Both the position numbers and the translations under genes were made by a program. The notes beneath the pieces were generated by a model. It was not told the origin of the DNA, did no database searches, and saw only the letters and a program-made list of their open reading frames with translations. Below are positions 23,472-35,716 of a DNA stretch of 64,000 nt, piece after piece. Within the stretch, counting starts at the first letter, position 1; each line of letters starts with the position of its first letter. Origin of the DNA: CAZGIF01 sp964526045 (GTDB lineage Bacteria > Patescibacteriota > Gracilibacteria > Absconditabacterales > Absconditicoccaceae); contig CAZGIF010000001.1 in assembly GCA_964526045.1 (NCBI GenBank), forward strand, positions 372,001-436,000. Direction: 5' to 3'.

Positions 23472-24828
23472 AGTATTGTTTAATAACATCAATATCAGAT
23501 CGAGCTATTTCTTTGGTTCCATCGTTTCTGCTTTCTAAATCTCCCATTCACGTAACAAGAACAACATCTCAAGACGTCGCTTGTTCTAACGCATACCAAA
23601 TTGCATCTTTTCTTTTTGGTTCAAAATATATGTTTTGCATAGACTCAGCAGGTATGTCACGAACGATATCTTGATAGATATCATTGATTGATTCACCATA
23701 ACTCTCATCTTCTGTAATAACGACATGGTCTGCTCATTGAACAGCAACAGTTCACATGAGTGGTCTTTTGATATGATCATGCTGTCATCATGTACATCAA
23801 AACACAAGCCAAACCTTGTTTTTTGTCACTGTACGCGCAAACAATAACACACTAGAAAGAGCTCATGGCGTCACAGCAAAATCAACAAACACATTGATAT
23901 CTTTTGCAATAGCAACATGTTGCATTCTTCAAGCTACAGGTGCAACTTTGGTAATATATCAAGCCAAAGAACTTCGAGAAATAGAACACGAATGACATAT
24001 AATTCAAGCAATAATCATATTTGAAACATTGTAAGATCATGGCAGAGGAATATTCCACGTATATGATTCTTTTTTTGAAACAAAAAATTCTATCTGACTG
24101 CTGGATTGGTCTTGAGACAAGATATGTGCATGGTAGCGTGTGTGAGTTTGAAGAGAGTGGTTTGAAGGTTGTTTCTGAATATCTATCGTTTTATCTTTTC
24201 AAAGATCAAAGTTTATAATTGTATCTGGAGAATTTTTTGTAAAAATATCTTGATATGGAATACCCGAAGGTATTATAGCAACTGGCTTTGAGGGTTTGTG
24301 TATACATAGTTTTTGTCAGAACCATGCCGATGTGTGTTGAAGCTTTTTGAAAAGTTGTGCCTTAGCTTGAGCATATTCTTTCATGGTAGGATGGTAATCA
24401 CCATGTTCTTGGGTCAAATTTGTAATTGCACATATATCATAGAATACACCAAATACTCTTCGTTGTATCAAAGCATGAGACGATGTTTCCAATACTACAT
24501 GCGTACATCACGCACGATAACAGCGTCACAAAAAATTCCAAACAAAAAATGGGGAAGGTGTCGTTCTCTTGGTCAGATTTTTTTCTTTTTTGTCTCAGAT
24601 TCGATATTCTTGACCACATGCAAGTCACACTGTGTATCATGATTTTTGCAATAGTTGTGCAGTAAAATAACTTGTAGACGTTTTACCATCTGTTCATGTT
24701 ATACCAATAATAACCATTTTTTTTGATCGGTTAGGAGAAAACGCTCGTGCTACAAGTCCTTTTGCACGAGAATACAAAACTCTCAAAAAGCTATTATGAC
24801 GCATTATCTGCCTTAGTTGTTCTATCAT
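23461..24828 (-). CDS. murE: UDP-N-acetylmuramyl peptide ligase (MurE-like)
   Basis: 455 residues from ATG 24828 to TAG. The ATP-binding loop GITGTDGKTST (residues 42-52), the central LETSSHAL and the NLTQEHGDYHPTMKEY stretch are the classic MurE order. The C-terminal domain opens with VFVDFAVTPGAL and FGCTGGQHDHIKRPLMG. The DNPR motif that marks diaminopimelate-specific MurE is replaced by DESYGES, so the third amino acid of the stem peptide is uncertain. Its N-terminal UDP-binding domain is very short, about 40 residues before the P-loop. Acts in cytoplasmic peptidoglycan precursor synthesis, together with MurG encoded at 30.4 kb. Confidence 0.85.
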
Positions 24829-24884
24829 ACAAATAAATCTAGTATTTTACTTGCTTTTTGCAAGGACATAAACATGATAGTTGT

Positions 24885-27059
24885 ATGCGTTATTGTAGTA
24901 TTGATTTTGAAACAACTTGATTAGACCTATACAAAGATGAACCAATTCAAGTTGGTATTGTCTTATTTGATGAACATTTCGAACATGTTCGTACGTTTTG
25001 CTCGTTTATAAAAATCAATCAAGACATTCATGATCTCAAAGATGTTGTACAACTCTTAACAGGAATCACAAAACAAGATATTGTGAACGCTCCAAGTTTA
25101 CAAAACGTTGCCACAGAAATTGCCGACTTTTTTGGAGAAGATGTACTATTGATAGGACATAATATATGATTTGACGAAGCGTTTTTGAAAAAGTTATGAT
25201 CATTTCCCTATCAAAATAGTATAGACACACAACTATTTGCACAATGTTTTATGCATTATGCACCAAGTTATGCATTAGAAACACTCATTCAACAAAAAAT
25301 GAGCGATACAGCTTTTGTCGCACTATATGATAAAATCATGTCTCACATCTATGACTCGGAGACAAATTCAACACCTCAAAAAACACATGATGCCTTATAC
25401 GACGCAACTTTAGCAATGATTCTATTTGCTTGGTGTCGTACACAACAACTTTCTTTGCACCAAAAGTATACCTCGTATATAGACCCACTCGTACAATCAT
25501 GTCACGATGAACACGTATTACTACCACAAAATACGGCAAACAACACAACCACACAAGATAGCATCAAAAAACGCATTTTTCCTTTGATGCAAAAACCCCT
25601 CAGTTCTGAACAAAAAGTAACACATCGCCCAACTCCTGACCAAACAAATGAAAATGAAACACTTCATACTATTTTGGAGACTATTTTGGCACCAAGTATA
25701 TGACAACCAACAAAAAAAGATATCTGACACGTGTCACATCGTTCATTGTTACAGGAATTGATTCTTGATTCGTGATCGTACATTTTGGCATTTTCACATC
25801 CATCAAAACTTAGTATTTTCAAAAACACACTCGCTGAATTGGGGTATAATGATGTTGGATTTCTCAAGGAAGAACAAACAATCGACGAACAAAAATTAGG
25901 TATTTTTTGTCAAAAATATTCTCATTCATTTGAGGAAATTTTGTTTACATATCAATACTTTTCTCAGCTTGAACAAGGATATAGCGTATTAGCAACTCCA
26001 AACAAACATAGCAGTCAGATAGTTTCTTTTTTGACAACAGATCGCCAAATACAACCAAAGCGTTTGATTTTAGCGAGTCATAGTTGATTGTACGCTATGT
26101 GTGAAGATGATCAAAAACGTGAAACATTTGCCTCTCATCATATACTTTTTTTGGATACGGAACGATGGTATATTAGTTGTAACAAATATTTACACTTTGT
26201 TTTCGATCCATATTATTTGCTTGATACGCTAGAAAGTGTACTCTATACATACAACACAATGGCAACAACTGCAAGTTCATATGCAATACAGGCTGTGAAT
26301 GTACAAGCATTTTATAATCAATTTCAAATCTTTGTTGGGGTTTTTTGTCTTGAGGCGATGGCATATGCTCGTATTCTCAAAAAAAGTACGTACGATATTG
26401 CAGATTTGAACAACCATAGTGCTTTTTATAAAACTCAGAAGAGTCGAGATCATTTGAGACATCTCTTTAAGCCTCTTTCAAAAGAACCACATCTTGCATT
26501 CTTGTTACAAAAGCTACAAAAAACATCTGCACTTATGGACCAAAATATAACAATAGACACAAAATTATTACATCATACACATATTTCATTTACACTCTCT
26601 CATCAAACAAAATTTACTGATTGGAGTGAATTTCTATGATTTTTTGAAAAGAATACCGTAACGTTTCTTTCTACAAATGGAGCGAACAAATCAACACACA
26701 ATCAAGATACACAAAACATCTATATGGGAGATCCTAGAAAACATACACATTCACATACGTTACTTTCTTCTCACAAAAATATTTTTGTTTTGAGTGCGAA
26801 TAAATCATTATCACATAGCATCGTCAAAACACTCCATACATCATATCCTACCCACGAATGCATGGGGGAAAACATAACATGATGAGTCAGAAAACTCGTT
26901 GCCAAATCTCGTACTTCAAACAAAAAAATATACGTAGGGGGGTATCATTTTTTGATGGCACTACTTGCTGCTGATTGGAAATATGATATATGTTTTGTTG
27001 CATATATTTCATGACCACTAGAAAAAACTATTATTAATGATATTGCATGGTATTGATAA
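24885..27059 (+). CDS. DnaQ-like 3'-5' exonuclease with large C-terminal region
   Basis: 724 residues from ATG 24885 to TAA. Residues 1-185 form a DEDD exonuclease: SIDFETTGLD (Exo I), LIGHNIGFDEAFL (Exo II) and HDALYDATLAM (Exo III, DEDDh type). The remaining 540 residues resemble in position and length the helicase half of DinG-type exonuclease-helicases, but I see no Walker A motif or DEAH box. Stretches such as FVLSANKSLSHSIVKTLH and KKIYVGGYHFLMALLAADW may be remnants of the C-terminal helicase lobe. It may be a DinG relative that has lost ATPase activity, or a new fusion. It ends four bases before a convergent lipoprotein gene. Confidence 0.82.
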
Positions 27060-27062
27060 ATA

Positions 27063-27641
27063 TTAGTATCTTACAGACATATTTGCGACTTGTCATGTTG
27101 TAACATCCACATCTTCAAATCAATCAAAATTCCTTGCATTAAAAGAATAAGAAAAGTTTCACGATCATGAGTTTCATTCTGGTAGTTTAAATGCATATGC
27201 ACTCGCACACTGCTGTATTACATGTGATCAACGTATTTGAAGTGTAGAGGGACTAACATAAAAATCATCAACTCTGTTTCATTCTATTGTTATTTTTTCT
27301 CAATCAGTAGCTGTAGTAAAAAAGACTGGAGACTTTCTCGTCTCAATGGTTCACTTTCTAAAATTTAGAATTTTAGAATTACAATCGACACATTCATTTT
27401 TTTCTTTTCAAGGAACTAGTAAATATAGTGTATTAGTACTTTTATCAATATACACGTTATTTTCTGCTCTTATTTTTCATTCAAGACAAGATTCAAGAGC
27501 AGTTCTTGTATTTTCTATTGCACCATCTTTACATGATTGCAACAAAAGTGCTCAAATAATCACTGAATAAGACAAAATGGAATTAGTTGAGAAACTATGT
27601 TCTTGCATTTTATTTTTTACGTATTGTACTATACTGTTCAT
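27063..27641 (-). CDS. Putative lipoprotein
   Basis: 192 residues from ATG 27641 to TAA; visible only with TGA = Gly because eight or more TGA codons interrupt it. Residues about 24-36 are hydrophobic and end in a lipobox-like LLLQSC, so Cys may be lipidated; the long leader before it is unusual. The mature part has a beta-rich look (NNVYIDKSTNTLYLLVPG, TATDGEKITIEG) with a CVDC pair that may form a disulfide or bind metal. No family recognised. It is divergent from the anchored metallopeptidase gene at 27879, each with its own promoter in the 237-base gap. Confidence 0.7.
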
Positions 27642-27726
27642 TATTTCTGTTTTATTATAAAAAAAAAACCGCTTGCTGACAATATTCCAATAGTCGGAAA
27701 ATATATACGTAAGCAAATCAGTATGT

Positions 27727-27757
27727 ATTATATAATAATTTATACATCAAATGTCAA
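27727..27757 (-). promoter_or_regulatory. Promoter of the putative lipoprotein gene
   Basis: TTGACA (complement of 27752-27757) and TATAAT (complement of 27727-27732) with a 19-base spacer, which is longer than ideal. A shifted TATATA at 17 bases is an alternative -10. Confidence 0.5.
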
Positions 27758-27820
27758 TAGATATTAATATAATATATTTTATTATGTTGGGTGGTAATAA
27801 TAATATATAAGTTCACTTTT

Positions 27821-27849
27821 TTGACAAAAGTTATTGTCGTTACTATAAT
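27821..27849 (+). promoter_or_regulatory. Consensus sigma-70 promoter of the second metallopeptidase gene
   Basis: Exact TTGACA (27821-27826), a 17-base spacer and exact TATAAT (27844-27849), about 29 bases ahead of the ATG. No ribosome-binding motif lies in the leader. Confidence 0.8.
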
Positions 27850-27878
27850 AATAGCATATTTTATTATATTGAGTCGAT

Positions 27879-28967
27879 ATGGAACAACTTATTTTGCTTC
27901 AAGATCATAAACAGTATCAACGAATGCTTTTTGGTCTCAAAACATCCCTTGTCTTCCTGACATTTTTTCTATGTTTGTCATTGGGTATTTTGAAAGTATG
28001 AACACCTCTAAGTACGACATCAATCTATGATTCTCTTGTAACACAACAAGAAGATATAACGAACAACGAAGTAACACCAGACAAATTACATACGCATACA
28101 GAATATGGGATCTTGTTGCAAGAAGGAGACGACATACTACAAAAGCTACCAGAAATAGTAGCAAATATGAATGCAAAAGAAGAGATACAGTTTCATGGTG
28201 CATGAGACGATCTTTGAAATGCAAAACGAAAAAAAGCAACTGACAAAGTGTGTGAGTCATATAGTGAATATTGTGAAAAACTTATTTTTGATGGAGATCG
28301 GTCAGAGGAGGCGAAATACCAATATACTGCAATTACTGCATACTTTTTGTCTATGATGAACCAACATCTCGCATATCCAGAGACAACAATACGCACTGCA
28401 TTAAAACAAATTACTTTGCGTGCAAAAGTAGACACATCTGGTAAAAAGGGAAGTTGTTTTTCTGAAAGAAGATGATGTGCAAATCACGAAGAGGTTATGT
28501 TCAATATAGAACTGATAAAATGACCATTAGAATATGCACATACATTGGTTCATGAAGTTTGACATATAGTAGATCTTGGAGTATTAGAGTGAAAAGCAAG
28601 AAAATATGACACAACATTCAAGGAATTTTGACAAGATGCATTTAAAATCGACGACCCTTCAATTGGATATTATGACCTATCTCGAATGTGAGAATCAGTA
28701 AGAAAAAAATCTGCTAAAATGCAAGACTTCTGTAGTATGTATGGTATGACAAATATGTTCGAAGATTTTGCAGAATGTACATTGATGTATAAGAATCACA
28801 ATTTATACTTCAAAATGTTAGCAAAAGAAAACCGTGTTATGCTCAAAAAATACCAATACTTCTCTAATCTATACGATACAGCCTATCTCTTCGCAAACCC
28901 AGAAAAAGCAGTTGAAGCAAAAAGTGACCCAGAAAAAAGAGTATGGGATTTGACGAAACTACAATAG
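27879..28967 (+). CDS. Membrane-anchored HExxH metallopeptidase
   Basis: 362 residues from ATG 27879 to TAG. One span near the N-terminus (SLVFLTFFLCLSLGIL) anchors the protein with its catalytic part outside. The zinc motif HEVGHIVD lies near residue 224, and FEDFAECTLMY near residues 294-304 would place Glu299 as third ligand, the same gluzincin arrangement as the protease at 10.7 kb. A cysteine-rich stretch (KVCESYSEYCEK, later GSCFSERRGCANHEE) precedes the active site. The last 100 residues are helical. Substrate unknown. Transcribed singly from a consensus promoter, convergent with the next lipoprotein gene. Confidence 0.8.
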
Positions 28968-28976
28968 GAATAATAC

Positions 28977-30257
28977 CTATCTTGTACATTCCATAAGATA
29001 ATTTTCTAGATTTAACCTTTGTGTTCTAGCTCTATTACGAATTGCACTCAATACTTCAGGACTTTTAATAATTTCAAGATAGACTCAATTAGCTAAGTTA
29101 TTCCATTTATAAGTATCTATTATTCCTGCCTTATATTGTCTTTCTGCTTCTGCTTTTAATGCTTTAGTATAGTATTCTCGTAAATTAGAATCTTTATACG
29201 CTATTCCTGATAATACTTCTTTGTTTAAGAACCTTTCAGAAAAGTCTCACTTACTTAGGCTATATGTTGGCACCTCTTTCTTTACTTCTTCTATTGCAAG
29301 CTTAAATCACTCATTTTTTCTATTAGAAAAAGAGAATGAGGCTTCCACCCCTTGGATTTGTACTCAGTATATAAGCATGTGTTTTAGTATTCAAGATGGA
29401 TTATCTTCTATGCAAACAAGATCTCACCGATATTCACTCATCTCTGTATCACTTCGACTTGTTGCAAGATTATTTATCTTAGGAGAAAGAGAATTGATAT
29501 TTTTAAAAAAATAATGTCAATATTTTCATTTTAGAATATTCTTATTATTTTCGTTGATTAATTCTTTAAACTTATCAAATCTTACTCACGTTAGTTCATT
29601 GAGTAGAACAAAGCGATCATATTTATTTTTGTCTCATATTAAAATTGTTTTTTCTTGTAATAATCAAGAAACTCCTCATTCATTTTGAGAGTAGTTAACT
29701 ATTACATCTAAAGAATCTCAATTATTATTAAAACTATTTTTCAGTGTTGCTAAATTATTTATATCTATATCATTAACAGAAGCCTTTCAAGAATTTGTTA
29801 TATGCGTTGCAATTAATTTGTTTGTACTTCTATCATAATGAATTATTATTCATTTTTTGATAAAAAAACTTATGACATTTGCTGCTGATACAGTTGGTGA
29901 TCAATTTTCTCAGATTTGTCAATTTTCCCTCAAGAAGCTTACAAATTCATCTTCTAGTTTTCTACTAGGTATTATAAAATTATAAACTAAATATAAATCC
30001 CAAGGTTGATTGCTATTGAAACGTAGATTATTAAGAGACACTACTAAACGATTAGTCTCATCTAGGTTTTTATTAGTAATATCCTCATAATCAATTGACA
30101 ATAAATCTTGTTCAAGGTACTTTTTATCAAAGTTATCTTCTATATTTTGTATGGATTGAGAAACAACTGTTTCTTGTTTAGTTTCCTGTACTTTCTTTTC
30201 GTTGCATCATCAAAAAAGCAAAGTTGCTGATACTAAAAATCATATATGCTTATTCAT
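28977..30257 (-). CDS. Putative lipoprotein of unknown function
   Basis: 426 residues from ATG 30257 to TAG. The N-terminus MNKHIGFLVSATLLFGGCNE is a lipoprotein signal with lipobox FGGC, two of its glycines coming from consecutive TGA codons. The mature chain is rich in Asn, Lys, Asp and Ser and seems to be a mix of helices and strands without recognisable repeats or catalytic motifs. It lies convergent to the anchored metallopeptidase (nine bases between the stops) and divergent from murG. A TTGACA/TATACA pair with an 18-base spacer stands about 55 bases upstream. It is probably an envelope protein facing outside. Confidence 0.75.
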
Positions 30258-30310
30258 TGTTTAATATAAATTGTAAATATACATGTGTTCTCCAATTGTC
30301 ACACACAAAG

Positions 30311-30340
30311 TATGTATATAAACAATTGATAACATTTGTC
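30311..30340 (-). promoter_or_regulatory. Probable promoter of the 28977-30257 lipoprotein gene
   Basis: TTGACA (complement of 30335-30340), an 18-base spacer and TATACA (complement of 30311-30316), about 55 bases ahead of the ATG. Confidence 0.5.
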
Positions 30341-30440
30341 AATATATTTTATTAGTAAGTAATTATAAGTCCCAAACTTAGACTTTACAAATTTTGTTGC
30401 TTGTGTACAGTATCTATAACTTTAGTGATAGATATTTTGT

Positions 30441-31592
30441 ATGAAACATAGAAAAAAACGCATAGCTTTTGCCTGAGGTTGAACCGGGGGGCACGTCTAC
30501 CCAATTCAAAGTCTCATTTTTGCTTTAGACACAAATCCATTGTTTTTCAATAATACTGAAAAAGTCTATCGATTTGGCACCAAATGAGAATTGGAGCATA
30601 CTGTATTTCAAGCAATACAAACGAACAATATTACATTAGACTTTGTTCATACCTATTCAGGAAAATTTCGTAGGGAAACAAAAATAATCTCAATTCGAAA
30701 AAATATACTTGATAGTCTTTTTTTTGTGTCATGATTTTTTACTAGTTTATATTATCTCACTACATACCGTATTGATATTGTTTTTTGTAAATGATGACAT
30801 GTTGCACTTCCTGTTGTTTTAGCTGCTCGTTTGGTAGGTATTGCTCTGTATGTTCATGAATCAGACACATCTCCTGGTTTAGTTAATCGTATTGCTAACA
30901 CGTTTTCAACGAAGACATATACTTGATTTGATTCTGTTTTTCCATGAGCTCAGACTGTATGACAAATACTATCAGACACTATTGCTATCAATGAAGAAAA
31001 GGCAATGGAAGTACTACAAGAGATCTGACATACTACAAACAAAAATGATGTTGTTGATCAAATACTCTCAGGACAAAAGACTGTAATTTTTGTCTCATGA
31101 TGATCTCAATGATCCCATACGATTCATACAACACTCTCTGACATTCTACAAAAAAACAAAAACATGCAGTCAGATATTATTTTTTGTATTATTGTTTGAT
31201 TTATAAACACACAAGATATTTGATTATTTGAAGCTTATGATAATGTGTTAGTACTGTCATACGCGACACAACAACAGATGGCAGCCCTCTATTATCGATC
31301 AGACATTGGAATACTTCGCGCATGAACAACAACACTAGCAGAAGCGACTTTACATAGATTGTTATTGTGTATTGTCCCATTAGCAATAACACACGACCAA
31401 CAAAAAAACGCCCAATGGTATAAATTACACCACAATGCTTGGGTTTTTTCTCAACAAAAAAAGACATTTGCACAGCACTTAGAAAAAACTATACTACAAC
31501 ACAAAGCATATAAAAAACCAAAAAAACATCAGCCTCTTATCCATACAATAGAACAGGCAAAAAACAGTATACTTCATGATATGCTTTGATAA
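30441..31592 (+). CDS. murG: UDP-N-acetylglucosamine transferase MurG
   Basis: 383 residues from ATG 30441 to TAA. It opens with the MurG glycine loop AFAGGGTGGHVYP, in which two glycines are TGA-encoded. It has CKGGHVALPVVLAARL and YVHESDTSPGLVNR in the N-domain, the second glycine loop VSGGSQGSHTIH at the start of the C-domain, and the donor-binding ILRAGTTTLAEAT. MurG adds GlcNAc to undecaprenyl-PP-MurNAc-pentapeptide on the inner membrane face, making lipid II. With MurE at 24 kb this shows that the cell builds peptidoglycan. The LRAGTTTLAEA stretch differs slightly from the usual SRAGAxTxxE. A membrane-protein gene follows after 21 bases. Confidence 0.95.
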
Positions 31593-31613
31593 TCTTTATT
31601 TCTTTATTTTCCT

Positions 31614-32555
31614 ATGATTATTAGAAGAACACTAGTGATTATCTTATATGTGGGAGTATATATTTGGACTGCATTTATGTCATTCGTGAGCCATGATATT
31701 CTTGCAGCAATTCCATGAGTTTTATGACTGTTTTGTTTAAGTTATTTTTTGTTTATTGAACTGAAACATATACTCAAAACATATCAATATGGAGCAATTT
31801 TTGTGTGAGCAGCAGCAATTTGGTCATTTATTGTCTGATTTGATATTGTTTTTCAAATTATAGCTGTTTTATTGTTCCATCTAGCCTTGTGGTATTTTGT
31901 ATATAGCATTGGCAATGAAATGTTTGAAAGAAAAAGCATACGTCTTCGATCATTAATTCACAGTGGAGCATATATGTTTACAGCACTCATGACAATAAGC
32001 TATAGTATATTAAGTTTGGGTGTTTTCAAAGAATTTACACTCACATGTGACGAATTATATTCTTATTCGGACGATGTTTTGACATATATTTCTTCACCCT
32101 TTGCATTGGGGATAGATCAAATTACAACTATACAAAAAAATATTCAAGAGCTTTGATCTCTCTCTTTACAAGAATTTATTGGAGCAAAAAACCAAATATA
32201 TACATGAGAAACGATAGAAACATTGACAGAAACTTGAGCAGATAATAAAGAATTCATCTGACTGCTAGGTACGGTTGATATGTACTCACAACGTTTTTTG
32301 AGTCAAATAATGAATGACAACTCAACTATCAACAAATGACTATGCGACTATCTAATAGATGAAATTGCACAAAGATTTAACAAACCTGTCTTTCAGTTCT
32401 CTGCCATTTTGTTGATGTTTATTTTGTTATCACCATTGATAAGGATTTTGGTGCTTTTGATAGAGATAATAATCTTCATTATTCTCAAACTTTGTTTTGT
32501 ATTGTGAATGTATACTTATACAAAACAACTAGAAGAAGTGGAAGATATTATGTAA
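31614..32555 (+). CDS. Polytopic membrane protein, unknown function
   Basis: 313 residues from ATG 31614 to TAA. Four or five spans occupy the first 150 residues (for example LVIILYVGVYIWTAFMS and IIAVLLFHLALWYFVYS). An extramembrane region of about 90 residues follows (residues 160-250), with two cysteines and Ser/Thr-rich linkers, and then two more spans near the end (LLMFILLSPLIRILVLLIEI). I recognise no family. It begins 21 bases after murG on the same strand, so it is probably co-transcribed and may belong to cell-wall or division functions (inference). The 3' end faces the PKD-domain gene, with 21 bases between the stops. Confidence 0.8.
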
Positions 32556-32576
32556 TACGTAACTACAAACACAATG

Positions 32577-35500
32577 TTAATCTACCAAAATAGTAATTGT
32601 AGGCAAAGCAGTTGTTTTGTTATCATATGTAATATCTGCCTTTACTTTGTATTTTCATGGTTTCGTAAACTGGTGTCTTGTTTCCGTTGCTCATCTTCAA
32701 GGCAACTCGACAACAGATCCATCATCAAAATCCCAAAAGACATTTTCGATAATACCATCTGTACGCAAAGAGAATGTAACAGTTTCTCAAACCTTTGCTG
32801 CCTGACTAGGATGGGAGTCTATACTAATACGAGATTTTTGTACTGGTTTTTCTACTATGATAGGGTTTTCTAATGCTATTTCAGTTGAGAGTCATTTTTT
32901 GGTTGTGACTGTTACTTTAGGGTAATACATTCAACTATCCAAATCGTCATTATATCTATAAACATGTGAAATAATACTTGTTGATGAATTTTTTTGTACC
33001 TCACCGTCTCCAAAATCCCATCAAAAATAAATGAGTTTATCATCAGGATCCGTAACCTCAGTTGCAGATGCATCAAACGTTACTTCAAAAGGAGACTCTC
33101 CCGAAGTATCAGGTATAGCTTGAAAGTTTGGTATAATCTTGGCTTGGTTGACAAGGACGGGTATAGAAATAGTTGTTTCTGCTTCTGCATTTATGTTTGT
33201 AATTACAAGGTCAATTACTTGATCAGTAGTATCTGTAATAGTAAATTCAAATTCATCTTCTTTTTTGGAGAAAATAGGAGATCAATTGAGAAATACTTTT
33301 ACTTCAGTACCTTGCAAGACTGGAGTAATTCCATTTACTTTGAGATGTAACAACATAGGAATTTTTTGTAGCGTAATTTCTCTTTTTTGTTTATCATATG
33401 TATGAGGTGTAAATTCTGTAAACTCTTGTCGTTTTTTATCTTCAGATCATTTGAATAAAATATCGTGATTGACTGTAAAATCTAGATTTCAAATATCAAT
33501 GGTTTCTGATTCTGCAAATCATTTTTTTCATTCTGCTGTAACAAAAGACATTTCAACGTGAAAGTTTCAATTACTTGGGAAGTCATACTTGATTTGTGGT
33601 TTTTTACTTGTAATGGAGTCTACTTCTGTATTTTCATCATCTTCATCTATTATAGTAAAGTTATATTTGCTGATTGGTCAATTTTCTGTAGAACAAACGG
33701 TAATAATATTATATGTAGCATCTTTAATATTCTCAAATGTTATATCACAAATTGGCACATCGCTTTGTTCTACCCTAAATGTAAGCGGATAGACATATGC
33801 TCCAACTCATGGAATAGTATAATACACTGTCTGAATTTGTGGGTTTTTGTAAATTGAGGAAAACTCTGCATCATTTGCAATGTCATAGGTATCATTTGCA
33901 TCAATATCTCGGGAAATATCATATTGCCCCAACTGAAGATCTGTGAAGACATCACTTGCATCAACAAAAACTCTTTGTGGAGCCTTTCCTACAAGGATTT
34001 CTGATTTATTGTCATTGAGAGAAATAGGTCATTGTGAAGTTGATAACTTAATTTCAGAATCAAATTCTAATGGGATTTGAATAGTTTTTGCTTTTGGTGC
34101 TCATGTTTGCTTATCAGTATGATTAAGCGTAATTCCAATATTGTATGCCTTTTTCTCTAAAAACAAACAAGATTCCTCAAAAACTAAACTTCAGGCAGGT
34201 AATTCTAAGACTTGTCCATTATCACAATCAAGTGTGACACTATCAAGCGTATCTTGTCAGATGGTATTTATAAGTGTTTTTTCTATAATATTTGCATTCA
34301 ACTGAAAAAATAACGACATTGGAGCAATAAGTTTGAGTCAGGGAGTTGTATCTAATTGATAAAATCAATCTTTCATTGGAACTCCGACTAATAACAAATC
34401 ATTGGAGACATAGTGTTGGTTTCACGACATATTTAGTATCTCCTCTAGTGCAAATTTTCATCATATTAATGATCAAAAAAGCAATATAAATCCAAAAAAG
34501 ACACCAACTCAATATCAAACTTTACGGACATTTTTGAGTGTAACTAATCTATGAATATTGAGAACAACAAATCAAAATCCTGTAAAGAAAAGAAACCCAA
34601 AGAATACAGTAGCAAAAACTTTTAGAAGCGATTTTGACGTTTCAATATCAATCAAACCTTGTGTTCTATCTGGATTTTGTGCAAAAAAGTACAAAATAAA
34701 AGCACCAAATCCCATTATGACCAATAAAAAGAAAATACATCCAAACAGTAAGTTTTTGAGTGCAACTTTTGAAGTTTTAACTGGAACTGGTTTTACTGAT
34801 GGCTTTCTTTCTTGGTTTTGTATCAACGATTCCATGTTCGTAACACTTTCTTGTTGAATACGTTGTTGTGTTGCTACTTGTTGCGGAGTTGGTCAAGAGA
34901 TTATTGCATCCTGTGTTGGTGCAATAATTGATTGATGTTGATCAAGGTTTGGCATTGTAGAGGGAGCTTGTATTATATTCGATTGCGGAGTATTTACGTG
35001 TGGGGAATCAGTAGAGACTGAAGTGGTTGGAATAGAAGTATTTGTTTGTACTGGCGTATTCGTGTTAGTGATTGATACTTGATTAATCTGAGGAGCTTGT
35101 GTAAATTGAGGAGTTTGGACAACATCTGAAGGTCCATTTTGCACCACTACTGGTTTTTGTTCATGCTCAGCTACTGGTGAAAACGCCTGAGGAGTTGAAG
35201 GAACTGGAGTTACAGAAGATGGAGTTGCAAAACTAGGTGCTGGTGTATTTTGAACAGTGTTACTTTGAGAAACTTGTGACTGTGGAGTAACAGGAGAAAA
35301 CCCTGATGAGACAGGAGTAGGTGGTTGCGAAGCTGGAGCAAACGATACTGTCGTCTGTTGTGATTCTTTTTGTACTTGAAATTGAGGATGTTGTTGTCAT
35401 CACATCGTATTTTGTGGTTGTATAGGTGTATTCTTTTGTATTGAATCATCCTGTTTTCCTGACTGAGCTGATGAACCAAACGAAGATCAACCTGACTGAG

Positions 35501-35606
35501 AAGCTCCAAACGATGCTGCAGATCAAGATCAAAAAACTGGAGACGCGGGCTTTAGCGTTGATCATGTATCAAATAAATCTCCCAAATCAATATCTTTTGT
35601 TGACAT
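32577..35606 (-). CDS. PKD-domain membrane protein with disordered N-terminal region
   Basis: 1,009 residues from ATG 35606 to TAA, continuous only with TGA = Gly. Residues 1-270 are low-complexity (Gln, Ser, Pro, Thr). Three spans follow (about 287-309, 325-350 and 362-382), then about 600 outer residues of beta-sandwich modules. PKD domains are visible near the end: YFGWDFGDGE at about 855-864 and VFWDFDDGS at about 957-965, each after a typical VTFDAS or VTFSLR strand. PKD domains usually mediate protein or glycan contact at cell surfaces. The gene is transcribed alone, convergent with the murG operon, and is a good candidate for a surface adhesion or scaffold protein. Confidence 0.88.
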
Positions 35607-35716
35607 ACCAATAGCAAATATAAAAACCTGCTATAAGTATATATGAGTTTAGATATATTGCATAATTTCATAGCAAGTCTTTTTTAATGGTTGTTGACAA
35701 ATTTTATTACACATAT

